From: Hyphomicrobiales bacterium
GTDB taxonomy: Bacteria; Pseudomonadota; Alphaproteobacteria; Rhizobiales; Rhizobiaceae
DNA length: 64,000 bases
Direction: 5' to 3'
NCBI GenBank assembly: GCA_026400435.1
Contig: JAPLOZ010000097.1
Location: forward strand, 1-64,000
Shown: positions 36,258-44,081 of the stretch, piece after piece
How the letters are laid out: every line of letters starts with the position of its first letter
Position numbering within the stretch: the first letter of the stretch is position 1
Notes under the pieces: generated by a model
Database searches by the model: none
The model's input: the letters and a program-made list of their open reading frames with translations, nothing else
Told to the model about the DNA's origin: nothing
Position numbers and translations under genes: made by a program

Positions 36258-36983
36258 CTAGTTCCCCTCTTGGTGCTGCGGGTAGGAGATAATCGACAGA
36301 TAGCGGATCGGCAGCCTGGTCAGTTCCTCGGGGCCGTGCGGCGCGTCGGCGTCGAAGAACAGGCTGTCGCCCGGCAGCATGCGAAAGAGGTGCGAGCCAT
36401 GGCGATAAACCACCTCGCCTTCGAGCATGTAGATGAACTCCATGCCTTCGTGCTGGAAGGTCGGGAACACATCGGAATCGGCTGACAGCGTTATGAGATA
36501 AGGCTCGACGACCACGCCCGAAGTGTTGGCGTCGACATGCCCGAGCAGATTGTACTGGTGTCCCGCCCGCGTTCCGCGCCGCTCTATCTCGATGCCTTCG
36601 CCAGCCTTCACGAAGACCGCGCTGCGCTCCTCCTCGAAACGGCGGAAGAAGGCTGTCACCGGCACGCCGAGCGCCCGGGAAAGCGCCTGCAGTGTGGTCA
36701 GGGAAGGCGAAGTGATGCCGTTCTCGATCTTGGACAGCATGCCGAGCGACAGGCTGGTCGCCTGGGCGAGGTCGGCGACCGTGATGCCGAGCTTCTTGCG
36801 GAACGCCCGGACCTCGCGGCCGATCGCCACCTCCAGCACCTTCTCCCTGGCGTCCCGTACGGCATGGGGATCCTGCGTCAGCGGTGGACGGATGGCATGG
36901 ATCTCGGCGACCGCCTGCCTGAAAGGCTTGATGTCGTCAGCCCCGTTTTTGCCGGCTCTGCCCCTGCCGTCCTTGCTCGCCAT
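36258..36983 (-). CDS. XRE family transcriptional regulator with C-terminal cupin
   Basis: A 241-residue regulator: a disordered basic N-terminus, helix-turn-helix VADLAQATSLSLGMLSKIEN (about residues 85-105) and a cupin ligand domain near the C-terminus (FPTFQHEGMEFIYMLEGEVV, MLPGDSLFFDADAPHGPEEL). Such XRE-cupin proteins control amine, betaine and amino acid genes. It is divergent from tmm across 232 bases that contain a perfect palindrome (37046-37064), so it probably regulates tmm and itself, with an amine or its N-oxide as possible ligand (inference). Confidence 0.87.
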   Translation of the reverse strand: MASKDGRGRAGKNGADDIKPFRQAVAEIHAIRPPLTQDPHAVRDAREKVLEVAIGREVRAFRKKLGITVADLAQATSLSLGMLSKIENGITSPSLTTLQALSRALGVPVTAFFRRFEEERSAVFVKAGEGIEIERRGTRAGHQYNLLGHVDANTSGVVVEPYLITLSADSDVFPTFQHEGMEFIYMLEGEVVYRHGSHLFRMLPGDSLFFDADAPHGPEELTRLPIRYLSIISYPQHQEGN

Positions 36984-37045
36984 TTCCGATCACCGCCTGC
37001 CGGGAGATTTCACCCCGATGAATTATTCCAGCCTCTTCTATGCAA

Positions 37046-37064
37046 TGCCATGAATGTCATGGCA
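37046..37064. promoter_or_regulatory. Operator-like palindrome between XRE-cupin gene and tmm
   Basis: TGCCATGA-ATG-TCATGGCA, a perfect eight-base inverted repeat with a three-base spacer. It lies 62 bases upstream of the regulator start and 60 bases upstream of the proposed tmm -35 box, a position suited to activation of tmm and autoregulation. No other copy was noticed by eye in the window. Confidence 0.55.
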
Positions 37065-37124
37065 ACAAACGTGGCCTGACGAGGTGCTGGCGCTAGGATC
37101 TTCGACGGTTCCTGGGCAGCCACA

Positions 37125-37152
37125 TTGACAGGCTTACAGGAGAATTTATTGT
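37125..37152 (+). promoter_or_regulatory. Candidate sigma-70 promoter of tmm
   Basis: TTGACA (37125-37130), 16-base spacer and TATTGT (37147-37152). The -35 box is a perfect match to consensus; the -10 matches at four of six. The tmm start codon is about 60 bases downstream. Confidence 0.5.
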
Positions 37153-37215
37153 CCTCACAGTGAAATTTGTTTCCACCAGAGACAAGGGGAAACGGTGCAG
37201 ATGGGAGTATCGGGA

Positions 37216-38559
37216 ATGAACAAGCGCGTCGCCGTCATCGGCGCCGGACCCTCCGGCCTCGCCCAACTCAGGGCGTTCAAGTCGGCAGCGGACAAGGGTG
37301 CCGGTATTCCCGAGGTCGTCTGCTTCGAAAAGCAGGCCGACTGGGGCGGCTTGTGGAACTACACCTGGCGAACCGGGCTCGACGAGCACGGCGACCCCGT
37401 ACACGGCTCGATGTACCGCTATCTCTGGTCTAACGGCCCCAAGGAGTGCCTTGAGTTCGCCGACTACACGTTCGAGGAACATTTTGGGCGGCCGATCGGC
37501 TCGTACCCGCCGCGCGCCGTCTTGTGGGACTATATCAAGGGCCGCGTCGAGAAATCGGGCGTGCGCAATTGGGTGCGCTTCAACACGCCGGTCCGCATGG
37601 TGACATGGTCGGATCAGACCAAGAAGTTCACCGTGACCGCGCATGACCGCACCGCGGACCACACCTATTCGGAGGAATTCGATTTCGTGGTCGTGGCATC
37701 CGGCCACTTCTCGGTGCCGAACGTACCCTATTTCGAGGGCTTCGAGACCTTCCAGGGCCGCGTGCTGCACAGCCACGACTTCCGCGACGCCACCGAGTTC
37801 AAGGACAAGAACGTGCTGGTCGTCGGCCGCTCCTATTCGGCGGAGGACATCGGTTCGCAGTGCTACAAATATGGCGCGAAGTCGATCACAGTCAGCTACC
37901 GCTCCGGACCGATGGCCTTCAACTTCCCCGAGGGCTGGGAGCAGAAACCGCTGCTCATGAAGGTCGTCGGCAAGACGGCGCATTTCAAGGACGGCAGCAC
38001 CAAGGAGATCGACGCAATCATCCTGTGCACCGGCTACCTGCACGCCTTCCCTTTCCTCACCGACGAACTGAAGCTCAAGACCAACAACCGCATGTGGCCA
38101 TCAGGCATCTACAAGGGCGTGGTGTGGGAGAAGAACCCGGCGCTTTTCTACGTCGGCATGCAGGACCAGTTCTACACCTTCAACATGTTCGACGCGCAGG
38201 CCTGGTACGCACGCGACGTCATGCTCGGCCGCATCAAGCTTCCTTCCCCCGACGCGATGGCGGCCGACAGTGCCAAGTGGCGTGCGCGCGAAGAGACGCT
38301 CGCCGACGCCAAACAGATGATCTGGTTCCAGGGCGACTACACCAAGGAACTGATCGAGGCGACCGACTATCCGTCCTTCGACATCGAGGAAACCAACAAG
38401 ACCTTCATGGAGTGGGAGCACCACAAGATGGAGAATATCATGGGCTTCCGCGACAACGCCTACCGCTCGCTGATGACCGGCACCATGGCGCCAAAACACC
38501 ACACCAAGTGGATGGAGGCGATGGACGATTCGCTGGAGAGTTATTTGCAGGTGAAGTGA
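37216..38559 (+). CDS. tmm: Trimethylamine monooxygenase (flavin-containing monooxygenase)
   Basis: FAD- and NADPH-dependent enzyme oxidising trimethylamine to trimethylamine N-oxide. The 447-residue protein starts [20 protein letters not shown] (FAD GxGxxG), has the FMO motif region [18 protein letters not shown], the NADPH site [20 protein letters not shown] and near the C-terminus [20 protein letters not shown]. Long stretches such as [20 protein letters not shown] and [20 protein letters not shown] agree closely with the characterised Methylocella and Ruegeria Tmm as I recall them. ATG at 37216 has GGGAG eight bases upstream and matches family N-termini; ATGs at 37195 and 37201 are alternatives. 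A transporter operon for the product converges on it. Confidence 0.92.
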   Translation: MNKRVAVIGAGPSGLAQLRAFKSAADKGAGIPEVVCFEKQADWGGLWNYTWRTGLDEHGDPVHGSMYRYLWSNGPKECLEFADYTFEEHFGRPIGSYPPRAVLWDYIKGRVEKSGVRNWVRFNTPVRMVTWSDQTKKFTVTAHDRTADHTYSEEFDFVVVASGHFSVPNVPYFEGFETFQGRVLHSHDFRDATEFKDKNVLVVGRSYSAEDIGSQCYKYGAKSITVSYRSGPMAFNFPEGWEQKPLLMKVVGKTAHFKDGSTKEIDAIILCTGYLHAFPFLTDELKLKTNNRMWPSGIYKGVVWEKNPALFYVGMQDQFYTFNMFDAQAWYARDVMLGRIKLPSPDAMAADSAKWRAREETLADAKQMIWFQGDYTKELIEATDYPSFDIEETNKTFMEWEHHKMENIMGFRDNAYRSLMTGTMAPKHHTKWMEAMDDSLESYLQVK

Positions 38560-38573
38560 CAAACCCGCTCTGC

Positions 38574-38602
38574 GCCATCGTCGGGACAAACCCGAGGATG
38601 GC
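38574..38602. terminator. Hairpin between convergent tmm and SnoaL-like gene
   Basis: An 11-base-pair stem with one central mismatch (38574-38585 with 38591-38602) and a five-base loop, in the 55-base gap between convergent genes. No T-run follows on either strand, so it may act with Rho or as a 3'-end stabiliser. Confidence 0.45.
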
Positions 38603-38614
38603 ATTGGAGCGCCC

Positions 38615-38983
38615 TCACTTCCCGAATTGCGGCGAGCCGTGGTGCTGGGCGATCTTCCAGTCGCCGTTCTTCTTCACCAGCGCCCACGTCATGCGGTAGG
38701 GGCTCGGCTTGTCGCCGTCGGCAAAGATGACATGCCCTGATGTCACGGCCACATCCGACGTCAATTGCCTTACCTCGGGCATCGGGTATGCGGCGACCCG
38801 CATGCCCGCCGGACGGCCGCCAAAATAGTCCCGGATCCTGGCGCGGCCCTTCTGCAGTTCGTCGACCGACCCGAACAGAATCGCATCCTCCATGTAAAGC
38901 GCCATGTGGCGGTCGAGATCGTGAGCGTTGAACGCCGCGATCCATTCGGAAAGCAGGGTTTCGACGGTCGGCGTTGCGTTCAT
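38615..38983 (-). CDS. SnoaL/DUF4440-like (NTF2 fold) protein
   Basis: A 122-residue soluble protein with the cone-shaped NTF2-like fold suggested by LLSEWIAAFNAHDLDRHMAL, YMEDAILFGS and MTWALVKKNGDWKIAQHHGS. Members include ketosteroid isomerase-like enzymes and orphan ligand-binding proteins; no catalytic assignment is possible. ATG at 38983 has GGGAGG eight bases ahead; the ATG two codons earlier is too close to it. Last gene of the tmo-type operon, 47 bases after the second binding-protein gene. Confidence 0.78.
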   Translation of the reverse strand: MNATPTVETLLSEWIAAFNAHDLDRHMALYMEDAILFGSVDELQKGRARIRDYFGGRPAGMRVAAYPMPEVRQLTSDVAVTSGHVIFADGDKPSPYRMTWALVKKNGDWKIAQHHGSPQFGK

Positions 38984-39030
38984 GCTCATGTCCTCCCGAT
39001 CACGGCATCCACTACCGGAGCCGGTATGAT

Positions 39031-39744
39031 CTACCAATCGACCAGCAGGTCGATGTCTTCGTCGGCAAAGCCGTAGCTCGCCATCATGCGCCGGTGTTCC
39101 GTGCTGCCAAGATAAGACGAGAGGATCTCGTCCACCTCGGCTACGAACTCCTGATCGTCTCTGCGAAATCCGAACGAGCCGGCAGCGGGCTTCTTTTCCG
39201 CGACCGGAACGGTGACTACCTCAAGTTCGTGTTCCGCGAGCTGGCTGAGGTAACCGGCATGGGCGCGGGCAACGCTCGCAAAGGCGTCCGCCTTACCATT
39301 GCGTACGGCATTCGCCGCATCCCCATAGGTATCGAAGACAACAAGGCGGTTTTCGGGAATCAGCGCATCCGTTGCGGCACTATGCTGCACTTGGTCGCGA
39401 ACCACTGCGAGCCTGCAATATCGTTCCGACGCTACCGACAGGTATCCGGTCAATCCAAGCGGGTTAGATTTCCTCACCAGCAGACCGTCTGGTAGCACCC
39501 ATATGGGGCGACTGAAGGCCGCGATGGAGCGCCGCTGCTCTGTGGCGAAAAGACCGGTGGTCATGTCCCATCGATGGTTGCCGAGGCCGGGCAACAGCTC
39601 CGCAAATTCCGCTTCGACGAACTCGTGTGCCTCGACGCCGAGCTCCTGCAAGGCATGGCGAGCAAGCTCCACGTCGCAGCCCGTCGCAATTCCGTCTCCG
39701 CCTCGGAAGTTGAACGGGGGCTCGATAAGGTAGGCGAATCTCAT
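39031..39744 (-). CDS. Family 3 solute-binding-like protein without signal peptide
   Basis: A 237-residue periplasmic-binding-protein fold (SBP_bac_3): MRFAYLIEPPFNFRGGDGIA, GCDVELARHALQELGVEAHE, WDMTTGLFATEQRRSIAAFS and FDTYGDAANAVRNGKADAFA. Remarkably the mature domain begins at residue 1, with no signal sequence, and the region upstream (the permease stop is 24 bases away) offers none. It may be a cytoplasmic ligand sensor or a retooled binding protein. It is embedded in the amine-oxide/betaine transport operon. Confidence 0.8.
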   Translation of the reverse strand: MRFAYLIEPPFNFRGGDGIATGCDVELARHALQELGVEAHEFVEAEFAELLPGLGNHRWDMTTGLFATEQRRSIAAFSRPIWVLPDGLLVRKSNPLGLTGYLSVASERYCRLAVVRDQVQHSAATDALIPENRLVVFDTYGDAANAVRNGKADAFASVARAHAGYLSQLAEHELEVVTVPVAEKKPAAGSFGFRRDDQEFVAEVDEILSSYLGSTEHRRMMASYGFADEDIDLLVDW

Positions 39745-39768
39745 GTTGTCCCGCCCTGCTTTGCCGAT

Positions 39769-41751
39769 TTACCCCAGTCTCGCCCGCGCCTTGGCGCTCC
39801 AGGCGCTGAACAGCCGGTCGGCGATGATGCCAATGAAGGCGATCGCGAGGCCGGCCACGATGCCGCGCCCGGAATCGGCCTTCGACAGCGCTATGAACAC
39901 CTCCTGGCCGAGGTCGCGTGTGCCGATCATGGCGCAGATGATGATCATGGCAAGCGCCATCAGGATCGTCTGGTTGATGCCGAGCATGATCTCGGGCAGC
40001 GCCAGCGGCAGCTGCACCCTCCAGAACATCTGTCGTTTCGTACAGCCCGACACCACCGCCGCCTCGATGAGGGCAGGCGGAACCTGGCGGACGCCGTGGT
40101 TGGTGTAACGGATTGCCGGAACGACGGCGAAGGCCACCGTGGCGATCATGGCGGTCACATCGCCGACCCGGAACAGCATCACCACCGGGATGATGAAGCA
40201 GAAGGACGGCAGCACCTGCAGTGTGTCGATGATGGGCGTGACGATCTTCTCGAAGCGATCGCTGCGCGATGCCGCAAGCCCGATCGGAATGCCTATCAGA
40301 CACGCGATAATGACCGAAATGCCGCACAGATAGACCGTCGCCATGGTCTTTTCCCAAAGGCCGGTGACGGCGCAGAAGGTAGTCAGCAGCGCCACCAGCG
40401 CGGCGAGCCTGGCGCCGCCGAGCTGCCAGCCGGCGAGCCCCAGCAGGAACACCGCGCCGAGCCACGGGAAGCCTTCGCAGAAGGCGCGCACGGGATTGAG
40501 GATGTAGAGGATCAGGAAAACACGGAACATCTCGATGGCGTCGAAGAAGTTGACGGTGATCCAGTTCACCGCGGCCTTCCACGCCGGAGCAGTGGTGAAG
40601 GTGATCGCCTTGGGTACATCGGCAAAGAACGGGATGACCAGGCTGAGCAACGTGGTGCCGGCAAGCAACACAAGAGCGAGCGACAGGTTTGGATGGCGTA
40701 TCCAGAAACTCTGGCCTTCGGTCAGCTCGCCGTGGACCTCGGACTGACGCTTCGCCGCCGCCTGGCTGAGCCGGTCGAGCGCGATGGCCAGCGCCACGAT
40801 GGCGAGCCCCGCCTCCATGGCTTCGCCGACCTTGAGCGCACGCAGTGCGAGCAGAACGTCATAACCGAGACCGCCCGCCCCGATCATCGAGGCGATGATC
40901 ACCATGTTGAGCGCCAGCATGATGACCTGGTTCACGCCGACCATCAGCGTCGGACGCGCCGACGGCAACAGCACGCGCCACAGCTTCTGCCTCGCCGTGC
41001 AGCCGGCCATGGTGCTGAATTCGGAGATCTCGGTGGGCACGCGCGATAGCCCGAGCATGGTGGCGCGCACCATCGGCGGCGTCGCAAAGATCGCGGTGGC
41101 GATCATTGCCGAGACCGGGCTGTTGCCGAACAGAAGCAGCATCGGGATCAGGTAGGCAAAGGTCGGGATCGTCTGCATCAGGTCGAGCGCCGGCGACACG
41201 AGGTATTTTTCGACCCACGGCCGCTCCCACGCCCAGATGCCGACCAACAGGCCGGTAACGATGCAGAACGGTACGGCGATCGCAATCAGGCCTAGCGTCA
41301 GCATCGCGCTTGTCCACTTGCCGAACAGCGCGATGTACAGAAACAGCCCGCCCGACAAGAGGCCGAGCCGCTGACCGCCGAAGGCGCGGCCGGCGAGGAA
41401 GGCGGCCGCGACGATCCCGACCCAGGACAGCCGCGGCAGCGTGAAGGCTTCGGCACCCGCGCCGATCTTGAAATTTTTAGCCAAAAGGTCGAGCGCGAAG
41501 TCGAGAGGTACGCCAAGCACTGCGGTGATCGAACGCGTCAGCCATGTCAGGTTGACCTTCATCCAGGTCATGATGGTGCTGATCCAGTCGGCGACCGGCA
41601 CCACCGCCTTGGCCGGATAGGCCACCGCCCATGAAACGTGGTCTTGCGCCAGGAACAGCACCAGCACCGCGCCGAGCGCCGCTGCCCAGACGACCAGCCA
41701 TGTATGAACTGGCCGCGAGCGGACGGAAACCGTGTCGGTCGCCGCCGTCAC
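39769..41751 (-). CDS. Double-length ABC permease, TMAO/glycine betaine type
   Basis: A 660-residue inner-membrane permease containing two complete transport domains in tandem. Each has the EAA-type loop: TEISEFSTMAGCTARQKLWR in the first, PALIEAAVVSGCTKRQMFWR in the second, each followed by similar membrane segments (NQVIMLALNMVIIASMIG; NQTILMALAMIIICAMIG). The fusion would replace a permease dimer. This layout fits the TMAO transporter of marine Roseobacters and related OpuAB/ProW systems. ATGA overlap with the ATPase gene. Confidence 0.9.
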   Translation of the reverse strand: MTAATDTVSVRSRPVHTWLVVWAAALGAVLVLFLAQDHVSWAVAYPAKAVVPVADWISTIMTWMKVNLTWLTRSITAVLGVPLDFALDLLAKNFKIGAGAEAFTLPRLSWVGIVAAAFLAGRAFGGQRLGLLSGGLFLYIALFGKWTSAMLTLGLIAIAVPFCIVTGLLVGIWAWERPWVEKYLVSPALDLMQTIPTFAYLIPMLLLFGNSPVSAMIATAIFATPPMVRATMLGLSRVPTEISEFSTMAGCTARQKLWRVLLPSARPTLMVGVNQVIMLALNMVIIASMIGAGGLGYDVLLALRALKVGEAMEAGLAIVALAIALDRLSQAAAKRQSEVHGELTEGQSFWIRHPNLSLALVLLAGTTLLSLVIPFFADVPKAITFTTAPAWKAAVNWITVNFFDAIEMFRVFLILYILNPVRAFCEGFPWLGAVFLLGLAGWQLGGARLAALVALLTTFCAVTGLWEKTMATVYLCGISVIIACLIGIPIGLAASRSDRFEKIVTPIIDTLQVLPSFCFIIPVVMLFRVGDVTAMIATVAFAVVPAIRYTNHGVRQVPPALIEAAVVSGCTKRQMFWRVQLPLALPEIMLGINQTILMALAMIIICAMIGTRDLGQEVFIALSKADSGRGIVAGLAIAFIGIIADRLFSAWSAKARARLG

Positions 41752-42833
41752 GCCGACGCCCTGCCGCGATCGATGCCGGCAAGCAGGTCGATGACCGCCT
41801 CCGGGGTAACCTCGCCGATTGGCTTGCCGGAGCCGTTTGCGACGGCGAACGGCTTCCTCGCTGCGATGATCTCGGCCGAGAAGCTGGCCACGCGCGCGTC
41901 GGGGGAAACCGTTCCGGCGTGCTGCGCCTTGCCGGCCGGACGCATGATGCTCCTGGCCGAAATCACCTTGGCGCGCTGGACGTCGCGGGTGAACTCGGCA
42001 ACGTATTCCGTCGCCGGACTGACCACCAGTTGTTCGGGCGTGCCGACCTGGATCACCTCGCCGTCCTTCATGATGGCGATGCGGTCAGCAAGGCGGATCG
42101 CTTCGTCGAAGTCATGCGTGATGAAAACGATCGTCTTCTTGAGCACCGACTGCAGCCGCATCAGTTCGTCCTGCATCTCGCGGCGGATCAGCGGATCCAG
42201 CGCGGAGAACGGCTCGTCGAGGAACCAGATTTCCGGTTTGGTGGAAAGGCTGCGGGCGATGCCGACGCGCTGTTGCTGGCCGCCCGACAGTTCGCGTGGA
42301 TAGAAATGCTCGCGACCGCGCAACCCGACAAGTTCGATCACTTCGCGCGCACGCGCCTCGCGACCAGCCCGGTCCACGCCCTGTATCGACAGCGGAAACG
42401 CTATGTTCTCGAGAACATTGAGATGCGGCAGCAACGCAAAATTCTGGAACACCATGCCCATGCGGTGGCGGCGCAGTTCGATCAGTTCCGCTTCGGAGAT
42501 CGACAGCAGATCCTTGCCCTCGAACTCGACCCTTCCATAGGTCGGCTCGACCAGCCTCGACATGCAGCGCACCAGTGTCGACTTGCCGGAGCCCGACAGG
42601 CCCATGATGATGAAGATCTCGCCCTGGCGAATCTCGAGGTCCACCGCCCTGGCAGCGCCGATCAGGGCAGCCTCGACCAGTTCGGCGGAACTAGCCTTGC
42701 CGTTGCGGCGCTGGATGAATTCGGACGCGCCCGAGCCATAGAGCTTCCAGACGTTGCGGCAGGCAAGTTTGACGGGACGCGTATCTGCGGTTTTGCCGGC
42801 GACGGCAGGGTTGTCCTGCGAAGCGATTTTCAT
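41748..42833 (-). CDS. ABC transporter ATPase, TMAO/glycine betaine type
   Basis: ATP-binding subunit of the QAT (quaternary amine) family, 361 residues. Walker A MGLSGSGKSTLVRCM, Q-loop MVFQNFALLPHLNVL, signature LSGGQQQRVGIARSL and Walker B IWFLDEPFSALDP are intact. The N-terminal extension (KLYGSGASEFIQRR) is typical of OpuAA/ProV proteins; the C-terminal 80 residues are divergent from a CBS domain. Preceded by an intercistronic terminator after the binding-protein gene and overlapping the permease gene by four bases. Confidence 0.92.
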   Translation of the reverse strand: MKIASQDNPAVAGKTADTRPVKLACRNVWKLYGSGASEFIQRRNGKASSAELVEAALIGAARAVDLEIRQGEIFIIMGLSGSGKSTLVRCMSRLVEPTYGRVEFEGKDLLSISEAELIELRRHRMGMVFQNFALLPHLNVLENIAFPLSIQGVDRAGREARAREVIELVGLRGREHFYPRELSGGQQQRVGIARSLSTKPEIWFLDEPFSALDPLIRREMQDELMRLQSVLKKTIVFITHDFDEAIRLADRIAIMKDGEVIQVGTPEQLVVSPATEYVAEFTRDVQRAKVISARSIMRPAGKAQHAGTVSPDARVASFSAEIIAARKPFAVANGSGKPIGEVTPEAVIDLLAGIDRGRASA

Positions 42834-42841
42834 TCTCAGCC

Positions 42842-42893
42842 TTCAAAAAAACGAAAAATCGAGCGGCCCCGGCCGATGCCCGAGCGGGGCCGC
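42842..42893 (-). terminator. Intercistronic terminator/attenuator after tmoX-like gene
   Basis: A perfect nine-base-pair GC stem (42863-42871 with 42885-42893), 13-base loop, followed on the minus strand by TCGATTTTTCGTTTTTTT. A classical Rho-independent signal lying between the binding-protein gene and the ATPase/permease genes, expected to give more binding protein than membrane components. Confidence 0.85.
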
Positions 42894-42912
42894 CTTGTCC
42901 ATGCCGGAACGA

Positions 42913-43875
42913 TTACTGCGCCCAGGCCTTCCAGGTCGCTTCGTTCTCCGCGATCCAGGCGGCGGCGACGTCTTCCGGCGTCTTTCCTTCAAGATCGATC
43001 TGACCGCTCAGCCCGTTCAGCACGTCGGTGGGGATCGTGTAGTTCTTCGCCACCTTGTATGCGACCGGCCATTTGTCCTTCATGCCCGCCCACGAATATT
43101 TGTAGATCTCGCCGTGCGGCTTGCCGCAGTCGTAGGCGGCTTCCTTGTTGATGCCCCACGACGGGTCCGTGTAGCACTCGGGCGTGTATTCGGGGAATTC
43201 AATCCATTCGCCCTTGTACTTGGCCGGAGCCCAGTGCGGCGAATAGATCCACAGCATGATCGGCGCCTTGCGCTGGTAGGCCGAATCGAGTTCCGCAAAC
43301 ATCGCGGCGTCGGTTCCAGCATGGATCACCGTAAACGGCAGGCCGAGCGACACGACGCGCTCGTCGTCGAAACCTTCCCAGGTTACGGGACCACCAAGGT
43401 AGCGGCCCTTCGGCGCAGTTTCGGCGGTGGAAAACGCCTCGGCGCATTTGGGATCCTTCAGCGCTTCCCAGTTGGGAAGGCCCGGGCATTTCTCCTTCAT
43501 GTATTCGGGATACCACCACTCTTCCTTCGCCTTGGGACCGAGCGGCCCGAGATTCTCGGTCTGGCCGGTCGCGTCGGAGGCGGCCATAGCTTCGCCAGCC
43601 GTCGTAGCCCAGAATTCCATGCCAACCGTGAGATCGCCGTTTGTCAGGCCGGTGGTCAGGCTCGAAAGGTAGTCGGCGGTGGGGTACTCGACCGTATAGC
43701 CGAGCTTCTCGAGGATGCCGCCGAAGATCTTGGCATTCAGGTTGACGCTGGTCCAGTCGAACAGCGCGACCTTGATCGGATCGTTCGATTCAGGCGCCTG
43801 AGCGTAGCTCGCCGGCGCCCACAGGCTCGCTACCGCGAGCGCTGCCGCACCCATCTTCATCATCTTGGATTTCAT
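42913..43875 (-). CDS. tmoX: TMAO/quaternary-amine binding protein (OpuAC family, TmoX-like)
   Basis: Periplasmic binding protein of 320 residues with a cleavable signal peptide (MKSKMMKMGAAALAVASLWA, cut near SYAQA). The mature protein has the OpuAC pattern IKVALFDWTSVNLNAKIFGG, LTNGDLTVGMEFWATT and IMLWIYSPHWAPAKYKGEWI; abundant tryptophans are suited to an aromatic cage for a methylated amine. Cysteine pairs (CPGL, CAEAF; CYTD, YDCG) may form disulfides. Proximity to tmm favours trimethylamine N-oxide as ligand; glycine betaine or choline remain possible. Start at 43875 has GGGAG upstream; two earlier in-frame starts would misplace the signal. Confidence 0.82.
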   Translation of the reverse strand: MKSKMMKMGAAALAVASLWAPASYAQAPESNDPIKVALFDWTSVNLNAKIFGGILEKLGYTVEYPTADYLSSLTTGLTNGDLTVGMEFWATTAGEAMAASDATGQTENLGPLGPKAKEEWWYPEYMKEKCPGLPNWEALKDPKCAEAFSTAETAPKGRYLGGPVTWEGFDDERVVSLGLPFTVIHAGTDAAMFAELDSAYQRKAPIMLWIYSPHWAPAKYKGEWIEFPEYTPECYTDPSWGINKEAAYDCGKPHGEIYKYSWAGMKDKWPVAYKVAKNYTIPTDVLNGLSGQIDLEGKTPEDVAAAWIAENEATWKAWAQ

Positions 43876-43947
43876 GCTGTGCTCCCATTGTACGAACTGC
43901 ATAATCGTGCCCCGGACTATCGGTGTAGCGCTCGGTTCGGCGCCGGT

Positions 43948-44008
43948 CGTGGAAAATCCACGTTTTTCACCGCAGGAAAATTTATATACCAACGTTCACG
44001 CCGCGCAA
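43948..44008 (-). promoter_or_regulatory. Candidate promoter and leader palindrome of the tmoX operon
   Basis: On the minus strand TTGCGC (44003-44008), 16-base spacer, TATAAA (43981-43986) form a plausible promoter. About 20 bases past the -10 is the perfect repeat CGTGGA-AAA-TCCACG (43948-43962, plus-strand reading), which could be an operator or leader hairpin. The remaining gap to ureC (44009-44081) shows nothing else. Confidence 0.45.
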
Positions 44009-44081
44009 TGGTCGACGCGATCGCTAGGGCCGATTTAGTGCTCGCGAAGTGTGTGGCGCAGGTCTGCATGCACCGGACTCG

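Noticed and set aside
37134-37157. AGGA-N10-TCCT inverted repeat within the tmm promoter
   Set aside because: Four-base arms are too short to separate from chance; the palindrome at 37046 is far stronger.
39574-41049. Long plus-strand open frame opposite the ABC permease
   Set aside because: Same explanation: the minus-strand permease has clear paired transport domains; the antisense product is low-complexity and charged.
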